NCBI GenBank assembly: GCA_021648125.1
Contig: JAKITK010000035.1
Span: 1-32,518 of the forward strand
From: Lysobacterales bacterium
Lineage (GTDB): Bacteria; Pseudomonadota; Gammaproteobacteria; Xanthomonadales; SZUA-36
Direction of reading: 5' to 3'
Length of the DNA: 32,518 bases
Part shown: in pieces, positions 24,538 through 32,475 of the stretch
Layout of the letters: every line of letters starts with the position of its first letter
Position numbering within the stretch: position 1 is the first letter of the stretch
Notes under the pieces: model-generated
What the model was told of the DNA's origin: nothing
Databases searched by the model: none
The model's input: only the letters and a program-made list of their open reading frames with translations
Translations under genes and position numbers: made by a program

Positions 24538-24654
24538 ATGATAAATCCTGAGGAAATCACTTCACCACATCACGGCTACGCACTAAAGGATATGCTTTGG
24601 AACGGTGAAGGGGCTTGCGGACTTCTTTCATATCCGCAATACAAAAAACTATGA
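24538..24654 (+). CDS. 38-codon ORF between the deacylase and dusA, possibly truncated
   Basis: The ATG is preceded by a good AAGGAAAG ribosome-binding site. The 38 residues (starting MINPEEITSPHHGYALKDML) end with TGA overlapping the dusA ATG as ATGA. I do not recognise a family. It could be the surviving 5' end of a third gene of the D-amino-acid module, cut where dusA begins. It could also be a short translated leader that couples to dusA. The residues do not resemble dusA. Confidence 0.5.
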   Translation: MINPEEITSPHHGYALKDMLWNGEGACGLLSYPQYKKL

Positions 24655-25628
24655 CAAATCAAGGGTTTACATTCTCCGTTGCGCCCATGATGGACTGGAC
24701 CGACAGGCACTGTCGTTATTTCCACCGTTGGTTAAATGCAGATCTGCTGTTGTATACCGAAATGGTAACCACCGGCGCGGTATTGCATGGTGATCTGGAA
24801 AAGTTGCTCGCATTTGATCCCGCCGAAAAACCTCTAATTCTTCAATTGGGTGGCGGTGATCCGGACGATCTGGCGAAGTCGGCGCTTATTGCCCAGGATT
24901 GGGGCTATTCAGGGGTGAATTTAAATGTCGGCTGTCCGTCCGATCGTGTGCAAAAAGGCAAAATGGGTGCTTGTCTGATGAAAGAGCCATCGTTGGTAGC
25001 AGACTGTATAGAAGCAATGGCGGTAGCTGTAGATATTCCGGTGACAGTTAAAACCCGCCTGGGTGTGGATGAACTGGATTCCTACGAGTATTTTCGCGAC
25101 TTTGTGGCCACTATTGCAGCTATCGGTTGTCGGGACTTTATCGTGCATGCCCGTAAAGCCTTGTTGTCCGGTCTCAGCCCGAAACAAAATCGAGATATTC
25201 CACCGCTGCGGTATGAGTGGGTTTATCGTTTAAAGCAAGAATTTCCTGAACTCAATATCACCCTTAACGGCGGGGTGACTGATATTAATTCCATTCATAC
25301 GCACCTGCAATATGTTGATGGGGTAATGCTAGGACGTGCAGCTTACAAGAACCCCTGGCTGTTAGCTGAATTATCCGGCGACACTACGCTTGAGCGGGAT
25401 GAGGTGGTGCTGGCGATGGCGGAGTATGCTGATCGCCTGCCGGGTGTTCCGGTCAAACATATTTCCCGGCATATGCTGGGTTTATATCATGGACAGCCTG
25501 GTGCAAAACACTGGCGACGGTTTATCTCCGATAATGCTTTTCGTTACGACAGTGGTGGTGATTTATTGCGTAAGGCATTGCAGGCACTTGTACACATCCG
25601 CGACAGCAACCAAGCTAGGGATGCCTGA
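24651..25628 (+). CDS. dusA: tRNA-dihydrouridine(20/20a) synthase
   Basis: DusA reduces U20/U20a in the tRNA D-loop with FMN and NADPH. The 325 residues fit. The start FTFSVAPMMDWTDRHCR is typical of DusA. The catalytic Cys95 is in NVGCPSDRVQKGKMGACLM, FMN/tRNA contacts are seen at FIVHARKALLSGLSPKQNR, and GGV and DGVMLGRAAYKNPW close the barrel. I place the start at the ATG overlapping the previous ORF. The ATG at 24615 would add 12 residues not usual for the family. The 5' end of dusA is a documented integration site for islands and prophages, which makes the upstream module interesting. Confidence 0.95.
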   Translation: MTNQGFTFSVAPMMDWTDRHCRYFHRWLNADLLLYTEMVTTGAVLHGDLEKLLAFDPAEKPLILQLGGGDPDDLAKSALIAQDWGYSGVNLNVGCPSDRVQKGKMGACLMKEPSLVADCIEAMAVAVDIPVTVKTRLGVDELDSYEYFRDFVATIAAIGCRDFIVHARKALLSGLSPKQNRDIPPLRYEWVYRLKQEFPELNITLNGGVTDINSIHTHLQYVDGVMLGRAAYKNPWLLAELSGDTTLERDEVVLAMAEYADRLPGVPVKHISRHMLGLYHGQPGAKHWRRFISDNAFRYDSGGDLLRKALQALVHIRDSNQARDA

Positions 25629-25646
25629 CGGTATAGCTGATTCAGA

Positions 25647-25671
25647 ATGCAGCTACTCCTGCATGACATTT
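25647..25671 (+). terminator. Weak intrinsic terminator after dusA
   Basis: ATGCAG (25647-25652) pairs with CTGCAT (25659-25664) around a 6-base loop, followed by GACATTTTT. The stem is only 6 bp and the T-run begins a few bases late, so efficiency is doubtful. The position just after dusA and before the convergent lipoprotein gene is right for a terminator. Confidence 0.4.
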
Positions 25672-25718
25672 TTAAATTCGAGCGCTTACAGCGGGTTTAT
25701 TATCTGCCTGGCGTACAT

Positions 25719-26906
25719 TTAGTTTTTGCCCAAAATTTTTGAAAACAACTCCAGTTTGTTTTGATAGCCGGAGCTTAGTTCTGCTTGGCTTGAATTTAAT
25801 AAGGCTATTTTCATCGCGCTGTGAGCGGCGCGGGGCTTCCCCAGTTTATATTGGGTTCTGGCAATGCCGGCGTAGGGTTGATGCAGGTAGTCTGCTTTTT
25901 TAGCGGCTTTATTATAATAAGTCAGCGCGCTTAGGTAGTCTTTATTTGCATACGCAATATCAGCAAGCTGAATCCACTTGAACGGATTTGGGTCATCAAA
26001 TTGTTGCAGTTTGAGAGCAATGGCTCGGGCATCTTCGCTTCGCTGTAAACGGATCAACAGCGCATGATAATTGTTTAGCAGTTCCAGACTATCCTCACCA
26101 TACTCCATACCATAGAGGAATAAGTTTTCGGCATACTGCGGATACCCCAGTCTGGCGTGTAGCAGTGCCATCATGTTAATCGCATGGGCATCAGCCGGTT
26201 TTAATTGAAGTGACTTTTTTAGGTTCCAAAAGGCCAGGTTGGTGTCTTTATTAACCATAGCTTCAGCAGCAATATTTCGATAATACATTGAATAAAATTC
26301 ATCTTCCTCCACCATCCGTAAGGCCCGGGTGCCACGGGTTGGGAAATAATCGATGATAAGTTTCCCCTGGTAAAGGTTTAGACCACTGTAGGCCCTTGCA
26401 GCTTTGGGGTCGGTTAGAACGGCACGAATATGTTGAGAGCTGAGCAGCATGCCACCCTCGCTTTGATAAATGATGGGTGTTTCAACCAGTTCATAACTTA
26501 TCTTTACTGGGGTGAGATCCACTAGGGCTTTGGTCAGAATAGCCAGCGATAAGCAATTACCCTGGTTGCGATTGAGGGTGTCAGTGGCTATAAGTGTATC
26601 TGCATGGTAGTTGAAATATTGCAGATGTTTTTCGATATATTTGTAGATCTGCTTTCCGGGTCTCAAAGATCGCAGCTTAGAGCTATTAAGGCTGCTCTGG
26701 AAATCCTGTTTTTGCGCACTGCTAAGCGAAAAAATCTGCGCTACTGTCAATACTGGCAGGGGTTCACCAAAATATTTATCATTTAACAGTGGGGCAGGTG
26801 GAAGTATGACGGGCGTTGAATTGGTCAGATTGCGGTCAGTTGTAGGGATTGAACCGCAAGCACTGAGAAAATAGCAAATGAAGACAAGTAGAGTACGCAT
26901 AGTCAT
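25719..26906 (-). CDS. Lipoprotein with transglutaminase-like domain and TPR repeats
   Basis: I place the start at 26906 (395 residues) because CGGGA precedes it. From there the sequence gives a short lipoprotein signal with lipobox LSAC (Cys17). Upstream in-frame codons do not fit a signal peptide. Residues about 80-190 resemble the transglutaminase-like superfamily: Cys118 in NQGNCLSLAIL, His159 in SSQHIRAV and Asp186 in LIIDYFP form a plausible triad. From about 215 to the end there are TPR-like helical pairs (for example AFWNLKKSLQLKPADAHAIN and ALTYYNKAAKKADYLHQPYA). The protein should be membrane-anchored. It may process or assemble envelope peptides or proteins, but the exact role is unknown. 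Confidence 0.8.
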   Translation of the reverse strand: MTMRTLLVFICYFLSACGSIPTTDRNLTNSTPVILPPAPLLNDKYFGEPLPVLTVAQIFSLSSAQKQDFQSSLNSSKLRSLRPGKQIYKYIEKHLQYFNYHADTLIATDTLNRNQGNCLSLAILTKALVDLTPVKISYELVETPIIYQSEGGMLLSSQHIRAVLTDPKAARAYSGLNLYQGKLIIDYFPTRGTRALRMVEEDEFYSMYYRNIAAEAMVNKDTNLAFWNLKKSLQLKPADAHAINMMALLHARLGYPQYAENLFLYGMEYGEDSLELLNNYHALLIRLQRSEDARAIALKLQQFDDPNPFKWIQLADIAYANKDYLSALTYYNKAAKKADYLHQPYAGIARTQYKLGKPRAAHSAMKIALLNSSQAELSSGYQNKLELFSKILGKN

Positions 26907-27019
26907 AATAATCCCGCTAAGCACGACAAATGTCAATGAATTTAATCTCTTATGTTACTAGCCCGGCTTGTAGGGCGGAGTTTATCGGGACTAAACCAGA
27001 ACTTAAATCAGTGAGGTTG

Positions 27020-27029
27020 CACCTAGGTG
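27020..27029. promoter_or_regulatory. 10-bp perfect palindrome upstream of the receptor gene
   Basis: CACCTAGGTG reads the same on both strands. It lies about 165 bases upstream of the TonB-dependent receptor start, in the intergenic region shared with the divergent lipoprotein gene. It could be a regulator site; length alone does not exclude chance. No Fur-like box was recognised in this interval. Confidence 0.3.
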
Positions 27030-27119
27030 GCTTTAATTAGCTTCGTTCAGGGATGGTAGTTGTTTAACAGCAAACATGCATTTCATAGAAATAGTGACTA
27101 TTGTGCTGACATTGATAAT

Positions 27120-27197
27120 ATGTTTATATGGAGGCGCAACAAATATGTTAAACAAAAGTTAATATCACTATATAACGATACGGATATCAAATTATGA
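27120..27197 (+). CDS. Possible 25-codon leader peptide before the receptor gene
   Basis: An ORF from ATG at 27120 (MFIWRRNKYVKQKLISLYND, then TDIKL) ends with TGA overlapping the receptor ATG as ATGA. The receptor start has no clear ribosome-binding site of its own. A strong GGAGG lies at 27130-27134; the start it best serves is the ATG at 27145, a five-codon ORF (MLNKS). Either tiny ORF could carry ribosomes towards the receptor gene. Coding status rests only on position and this overlap. Confidence 0.3.
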   Translation: MFIWRRNKYVKQKLISLYNDTDIKL

Positions 27198-29800
27198 CTT
27201 CAAATAAAAGCAAGTTGGCGCCTGCCAAATCCACGCTAATACTATCAACCCTTTCACTCGCGATTATGCTCGGGCTTTCAAGCGGACTCAGCGCTCAGAG
27301 CAGTGACAGTGACGAGGAAAACAGTGGGCGACTAGAAGAAGTGGTAGTTACCGGCACGCGTAAAGATGGCAGACTGCCAAGCGAAACACTTTCCCCTATT
27401 GATGTGATTTCCGGTGATGCGCTGTTATATCAGGGTTTTAGTGACTTAACTGACACATTAACCAAGCTAACGCCAGCATTAAATACCCAGCGTTACCCAA
27501 TTGCTGATGGTACATCTTTTGTTCGCCCGGTAGTTCTGCGGAATCTAGCTCCCGATCAAACATTGGTGCTTGTGAATGGCTCGCGGCGACATCGTTCGGC
27601 CTTAGTTAACTTGCAACTTGCACCTCTCGGAACAGTTAACCAGGGTTCTCAAGCGGTAGATTTTTCCGCTTTGCCTTCCAGCGCAATCAAACGCGTTGAG
27701 GTTCTCAGGGACGGTGCCTCGGCGCAATATGGTGCCGATGCTATTGCTGGTGTGATCAATGTAATCCTCAAAGATAACAGCGAAGGGGCAACCATTAATG
27801 CACAGTATGGTGCTTATGGCGAGGGTGATGGCGAGCGGCTTACTTTTAATGCGAATGCTGGTTTTGGTCTCGGCAATGATGGTTTTCTCAGCCTGAGCTT
27901 TGAGTATTCTGACTCTCAAATAACCTCGCGTGGTCAGGCAAGGCCTGATGCAGCAGCGGTTGCCGATATTGTCGGTCGGGAAAATGTGCCCTATAACGGC
28001 TTGGGTCAACGCTGGGGCGATCCTGAAGTTGAAGCGTATAAATTCTTTTTAAATTCGGCAATAACTTTTTCTAACGATGTGGAGCTTTATGCACAAGCAA
28101 GTTACATGGATAACACTACGGTCGGTGGTTTTTTCTACCGTGTTCCAGTGCTACCACCTGAATATATGTTAAATGGCCGCGCTACCTTGATTGTTGATGC
28201 CGATGGCGACTTTATTCCCGATCCTGCATCTCAGGCTTTAGTTGATAGCATTCTTAACTCCGGTCTAAATCCTGCTGATTACCTGACTGCCGATCCAAAT
28301 AGCCCGAGTGGTTGGGCGCTGTTAAACCCCATTGCTTCTCAATTTCCTGGCGGTTACAGCCCGCTATTTGGAGCAGATATTTCAGATTATGATGTTGTTG
28401 TTGGTCTTCGTGGTGACATCAACGATAACTTGACTTGGGACGCTAAAGTACGCACTGCAGAAAATAAAATCTCTTATATAATAAGAGATTCGATTAATCC
28501 GAGCCTTGGCAGACTATCGCCAACAGTAATGAAACCGGGCACGCTGATTCAACAAGAGTCAGGTTTGAATGTTGATTTCGTTAAAACTTTTGATAACTCC
28601 CCGGTAAATATTGCTTTTGGTGGCGAATGGCGAAATGAGACTTATAAAATCCGTGCCGGTGATTTAGCCTCTAGAGAAGTAGGGCCTACTTTTGTACAGT
28701 TTGGCTTGGGTTCGGATGGTTTTCAAGGATTTGCCGAAAATCAGGCGGGTTCGTGGGATAAAGATAGTCTTGCTGCCTATGTCGATGTTGAGACAGATAT
28801 AAACGATAAGTTATCGGTCGCTGTGGCTGGGCGCTTTGAAGATCACGATGGCTTTGATTCAAACTTTAGCTGGAAACTATCGGGCCGTTACGAGCTTACT
28901 GATACCTTTGCGGTTCGTTCCACCATTAATACCGGTTTCCGTGTGCCAACGCCAGGTCAGGTTAACACACTTAATCTGTCAACCACGGCTGATGCCAATG
29001 GTAATCTGGTCCCCAATGGTTTTTACCCAGTAGATCACCCGGTAGCCTTGGCTCTGGGAGCTGTTCCACAGCAAGTTGAAAAGTCGCTTTCTTATTCTTT
29101 AGGCCTGGTCTGGGAAGCTGCTGACAATGTTAGTATTACCCTTGATTATTATGACATCGCTATTGAAGACCGTATTGGCGCCTTGAATACAAATGTTGAC
29201 CAAGACGCCGTTGATGAACTGGTGTCGATAGGCTTCCCGAACGCAGAGTTCCTTTTAGGTAGCTCTGCCAGTTACTTTAGCAATGCATTCGACTCTGACA
29301 TCACTGGCTTTGACTTTACTGTTGACTCCTATTTTGATTTGGCCGGCGGTAATTTGAGTGTTAACTTCAGCCACAATTACAATAACCAGAAAGTCAATAA
29401 TGTTAAGCCTGGAACCATTAATGCCAGTCGCGAGTTTGATCTTGAAAACCAAGTGCCAAACAACCGTTCAGTACTCACTTTCGATTATTCTAAGAGTCGT
29501 TGGGGCGGTTACCTCCGCTTTAATAGCTACGGAGAGTGGTCAACTACCGGCGGAATCTTTAGTCCGGGAGATGCCTCAGATGCATCGAATTACGGTAGTG
29601 AAATCCTGGTTGATCTGGAAGTTCGTTTCGAAGTATCTGAAAGCATATCCTTCGCGATAGGTGGTGATAATATTTTCAACACTTTCCCGGGTGATGAACA
29701 AGATGGTGTATTTCAGTTCTTGGGCGTAGTTAGTTCGGTTACCTCCCCGTTCGGATTTAATGGTGCTTTCTGGTATGTTCGAGCTTCTACATCATTCTAA
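27194..29800 (+). CDS. TonB-dependent outer membrane receptor
   Basis: The receptor has 868 residues. A signal peptide (about 1-34, ending LSAQ) and an acidic spacer precede the TonB box EEVVVTGTR (48-56). The plug domain (about 62-175) includes VVLRNLAPDQTLVLVNGSRR and VEVLRDGASAQYGADAIAGV, both typical. The 22-strand barrel ends in aromatic FWYVRASTSF, as required for outer membrane insertion. The TonB-dependent receptor without nearby siderophore genes resembles marine receptors for oligosaccharides, peptides or other organic substrates. The ligand cannot be read from sequence. It is monocistronic, closed by a strong terminator at 29821-29848. Confidence 0.95.
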   Translation: MTSNKSKLAPAKSTLILSTLSLAIMLGLSSGLSAQSSDSDEENSGRLEEVVVTGTRKDGRLPSETLSPIDVISGDALLYQGFSDLTDTLTKLTPALNTQRYPIADGTSFVRPVVLRNLAPDQTLVLVNGSRRHRSALVNLQLAPLGTVNQGSQAVDFSALPSSAIKRVEVLRDGASAQYGADAIAGVINVILKDNSEGATINAQYGAYGEGDGERLTFNANAGFGLGNDGFLSLSFEYSDSQITSRGQARPDAAAVADIVGRENVPYNGLGQRWGDPEVEAYKFFLNSAITFSNDVELYAQASYMDNTTVGGFFYRVPVLPPEYMLNGRATLIVDADGDFIPDPASQALVDSILNSGLNPADYLTADPNSPSGWALLNPIASQFPGGYSPLFGADISDYDVVVGLRGDINDNLTWDAKVRTAENKISYIIRDSINPSLGRLSPTVMKPGTLIQQESGLNVDFVKTFDNSPVNIAFGGEWRNETYKIRAGDLASREVGPTFVQFGLGSDGFQGFAENQAGSWDKDSLAAYVDVETDINDKLSVAVAGRFEDHDGFDSNFSWKLSGRYELTDTFAVRSTINTGFRVPTPGQVNTLNLSTTADANGNLVPNGFYPVDHPVALALGAVPQQVEKSLSYSLGLVWEAADNVSITLDYYDIAIEDRIGALNTNVDQDAVDELVSIGFPNAEFLLGSSASYFSNAFDSDITGFDFTVDSYFDLAGGNLSVNFSHNYNNQKVNNVKPGTINASREFDLENQVPNNRSVLTFDYSKSRWGGYLRFNSYGEWSTTGGIFSPGDASDASNYGSEILVDLEVRFEVSESISFAIGGDNIFNTFPGDEQDGVFQFLGVVSSVTSPFGFNGAFWYVRASTSF

Positions 29801-29820
29801 GTTGTAGTTGAGATACTGCT

Positions 29821-29848
29821 AAAAGGGTCGCTATGCGGCCCTTTTTTT
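29821..29848 (+). terminator. Strong rho-independent terminator after the receptor gene
   Basis: An 11-bp stem (29821-29831 with 29835-29845, one G-U pair) has a TAT loop and runs into a seven-T tract (29842-29848). It begins 20 bases after the receptor stop and separates this gene from the two-component operon. Confidence 0.92.
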
Positions 29849-30040
29849 GTAATACACTAAAAGCAGAAGCCGTCGTGCTTGCCAACAAGCCGGAATTTCG
29901 TCAAGTAACTCATTTGTATAGTTAGAAAAACAGATTTGGGGATCTTTACAGCATTTTTTCAGTTATCAGAGTAGAGAGTGGTGTTGTCAGGTTATTCATG
30001 CAAGGTTCAGATGGACTGTGTAGAATTGCTGCAATTAAGG

Positions 30041-30051
30041 GGGGATTCCCC
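30041..30051. promoter_or_regulatory. GGGGATTCCCC inverted repeat upstream of the two-component operon
   Basis: GGGGA and TCCCC are exact complements around a central T, 44 bases before the start of the PepSY-like gene. It sits where a promoter or operator would be expected and could be an autoregulatory site, but only one copy is seen and no confident -35/-10 pair is recognised nearby. Confidence 0.3.
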
Positions 30052-30094
30052 GATACAGGCGAATTTTTAGGATATTACTGCTAGACTCAAGCTT

Positions 30095-30409
30095 ATGGAC
30101 AGAAACTCACTAATCAAAATTATTTTTATAAAACCCCGCCAGCGTTTAGCTGTGATGGGCATTTGTGCCTTGCTGGTTTTCTCAATTCAGCCCGCATTCG
30201 CGACTAAGACGCTCGCAGATGCGGTCAAGAAAGCCGAAAAAAACGGTAATACTAAAGTGATCTCTGCACAGACCGTACAGAAAAACAACAAACAAACCCA
30301 TGTGGTACGGGTGTTAACCAAAAAAGGGAAAGTAAAAACCATGCGCTACCCTGGCAAGGGCGGAGCACAGAAAAAACCCAAGAAACCCCGTAAGAATAAT
30401 GGCGGCTAA
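30095..30409 (+). CDS. Periplasmic PepSY-like small protein
   Basis: The protein has 104 residues. A signal peptide runs to about residue 36 (PAFA, then TKT). The core LADAVKKAEKNGNTKVISAQ, then a VVRVLTKKGKVKTM strand, resembles a half PepSY domain. The tail is extremely basic (GAQKKPKKPRKNNGG). Small PepSY proteins often precede PhoP/QseB-like regulators and are thought to affect the sensor in the periplasm. An alternative start at Met21 gives a shorter but still workable signal peptide; neither has a strong ribosome-binding site. It lies 10 bases upstream of the regulator gene. Confidence 0.75.
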   Translation: MDRNSLIKIIFIKPRQRLAVMGICALLVFSIQPAFATKTLADAVKKAEKNGNTKVISAQTVQKNNKQTHVVRVLTKKGKVKTMRYPGKGGAQKKPKKPRKNNGG

Positions 30410-30419
30410 GGTTTAACTT

Positions 30420-31100
30420 ATGCGTATTTTGTTGGTAGAGGATGATCAGCAACTGTCAGAACTTGTTGCTACCAGCTTGCATAAGTCTGGCTATGTTGTT
30501 GACCAGGTTTATGATGGCATAGAGGGTCTTTATTACGGTCGCGAATTTCCGGTTGATCTGGCGATAGTTGATTTGGGTTTACCAAAAATCAATGGCATGG
30601 ATTTAATTCGTAAGTTGCGTGATGAAGGCTTTACTTATCCCGTTTTAATTCTAACTGCGAGAAACCAATGGCAGGAAAAGGTTGCTGGCTTGGAGGCCGG
30701 GGCTGATGACTACTTAACCAAACCCTTCAATGTTCAGGAGCTTAAAGCGCGGGTAGCGGCGCTGTTGCGGCGGTCTTCCGGCCATGCGACTCCCAAGTTA
30801 GTGTTTGGCCCGCTGGCTGTGGACTTGAATTCGCAGCGGGTGAGCGTTGATGATGCTGAAATTGATCTCACCAGCTACGAATACAAGGTGTTGGAATATC
30901 TGTTAATGCATCCGGACAAAATCGTTACTAAAATGAATTTGGTAGATCATATTTATGCGGAAGATAGCGACCGTGACAGTAATGTCATTGAGGTGTTTAT
31001 TGGTCGTCTGCGTCGAAAACTGGACCCTGATGGCACGCTCGAGCCGATTGAAACCTTACGTGGTAGAGGGTATCGTTTTGCGCTGGAGAAAAAGCGTTAA
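30420..31100 (+). CDS. OmpR/PhoP-family response regulator
   Basis: The protein has 226 residues. The receiver domain (1-115) has acidic residues Asp8/Asp9, phosphoacceptor Asp51 (IVDLGLP), Thr79 and Lys101 (LTKPF), all intact. The C-terminal winged helix (about 127-222) ends VIEVFIGRLRRKLDPDG, then IETLRGRGYRF, typical of PhoP/QseB. A TAAGG ribosome-binding site lies upstream of the ATG. It should be phosphorylated, but its partner kinase lacks the usual histidine, so the phosphate source is open. Target genes are unknown. Confidence 0.95.
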   Translation: MRILLVEDDQQLSELVATSLHKSGYVVDQVYDGIEGLYYGREFPVDLAIVDLGLPKINGMDLIRKLRDEGFTYPVLILTARNQWQEKVAGLEAGADDYLTKPFNVQELKARVAALLRRSSGHATPKLVFGPLAVDLNSQRVSVDDAEIDLTSYEYKVLEYLLMHPDKIVTKMNLVDHIYAEDSDRDSNVIEVFIGRLRRKLDPDGTLEPIETLRGRGYRFALEKKR

Positions 31101-32475
31101 GCCAAATCCCACAGCAGCGCAAAAACGGCCGTTATCACTACGTCTGCGCCTGTTAGCCAGCGCCGGAATATTTGTTGTTCTGGCCTTAGTGCTGGTGGGT
31201 TATGCACTCGAACGCGCCTTTGTTCAGAACACCGCGGAAAGCCTGTCCCAACGCTTGGATGTTTATTTTTATCATGTACTGGCGAATTTAGAAGTCGATA
31301 GTAGTGGCCAGATCAGTTTTAACGGTGAAAGCAATGACCCTGAATTAGGGATCCCAGGTTCTGGGCTTTATATCAAGGCGGCAACGGCTACTGATCAATG
31401 GCAATCATCCTCGGCTATGGGGATGAAATTACCAGCTGTTCCAGAATTGAACCCGGGGCGTTCGGAGTTTACCCAACCAACCGAAACAGCACCATGGTAT
31501 CAAATAGTTAACGGCATAGTATGGGAGCTGGATAACCAAGCCCAAGTACCCATGCGGGTGATGGTGCTGGAACACAGGGCGGCTGCGGATGTAATGATTT
31601 CCCAATTTCGACACGGTCTGTTCCGTTGGCTAGGGGGTGCGGGTATATTGTTATTACTTGCGCAATGGTTATTGATTCGCTGGTCGTTACGCCCTTTAGC
31701 GGATATTTCTGATTCAGTGGCAGCTATTGAAATTGGCGAAGCGAGTCTGTTGAATGGTAATTTCCCTGAAGAATTAAAGCCGCTGACGGAAAATATTAAC
31801 TTACTACTCGCCAGTGCAGAGCGTAATAGAAACCAATACCGCCACGATCTTGATGCATTGGCGCCTGGGTTAACACCTCCATTAGCTATCATTAGTCTTA
31901 GCCAGGCGGAAAACAGTGCAGCGAATGAACCGGTGCAGTCTGCATTGGCCGATATGCAGAGCTTGATTTCTCGTCATCTTGAGGTTGCTAGCTTATCAAC
32001 GCGACGACTGCACGGGCAAAGGGTTAGTGTTTCGCAACAGGTAAAGCGCCTGAGTCGTTCCTTAAAAACAGTTTACCCACAGAGCGAGATACAGTCACAG
32101 GTCGATGCTGATTTAATTTTTCGAGGCGATGAAAGAGATTTGCTTGAGCTGTTGGGCAATCTTATGGAAAACGCCTGCAAGTACGGCGCAGGTTTGGTTG
32201 AAGTAAGCGCGGGTATTTCAGCTGATAGTAAAAATTTATGGCTTGAAGTTGCAGATAATGGAGCGGGAATTCCTGCGGATCAGGTAGACTTGATTCTACG
32301 TCGAGGTGTTCGTGGTGAAGCTCAAGAAAATATTGCAGCTGATGAACTGGGAGCAGGGCACGGACTGGGTTTATCCATCGTCCAGCACTTGGTTACAGCT
32401 TATCAGGGTAAACTTTCAATAAAAACATCCCCTCTGGGTGGTGCGCGTATTACAATTGAACTCCCGATGGTGTAA
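31078..32475 (+). CDS. PhoQ-like sensor kinase lacking the phosphoacceptor histidine
   Basis: I chose TTG at 31078 (465 residues) because AGAGGG lies about 7 bases upstream; it overlaps the regulator by 23 bases. The GTG at 31060 is an alternative. TM segments are near 26-48 and 182-202, with a periplasmic sensor between, then HAMP (about 203-250). The dimerisation helix reads YRHDLDALAPGLTPPLAII (254-272). PhoQ-like enzymes have a THSLKTPLA motif here, so the phosphoacceptor His aligns with Pro263 (codon CCT, 31864-31866). The ATP-binding domain looks complete: N box NLMENACKYG (Asn360/Asn365), G1 DNGAGIP (393-399), G2 GHGLGLSIV (427-435). His256 seven residues upstream could be an alternative acceptor. 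It may be a phosphatase or scaffold. Confidence 0.9.
   Translation: MRWRKSVKPNPTAAQKRPLSLRLRLLASAGIFVVLALVLVGYALERAFVQNTAESLSQRLDVYFYHVLANLEVDSSGQISFNGESNDPELGIPGSGLYIKAATATDQWQSSSAMGMKLPAVPELNPGRSEFTQPTETAPWYQIVNGIVWELDNQAQVPMRVMVLEHRAAADVMISQFRHGLFRWLGGAGILLLLAQWLLIRWSLRPLADISDSVAAIEIGEASLLNGNFPEELKPLTENINLLLASAERNRNQYRHDLDALAPGLTPPLAIISLSQAENSAANEPVQSALADMQSLISRHLEVASLSTRRLHGQRVSVSQQVKRLSRSLKTVYPQSEIQSQVDADLIFRGDERDLLELLGNLMENACKYGAGLVEVSAGISADSKNLWLEVADNGAGIPADQVDLILRRGVRGEAQENIAADELGAGHGLGLSIVQHLVTAYQGKLSIKTSPLGGARITIELPMV

Noticed and set aside
25390-25722. Plus-strand ORF of 110 codons overlapping the end of dusA
   Set aside because: It lies mostly inside dusA in another frame, is rich in Cys and Trp as shadow frames often are, and runs into the convergent lipoprotein gene.
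26907-26936. Ten extra N-terminal residues of the TPR lipoprotein
   Set aside because: The longer form spoils the lipoprotein signal peptide, and the later ATG has the better ribosome-binding site.
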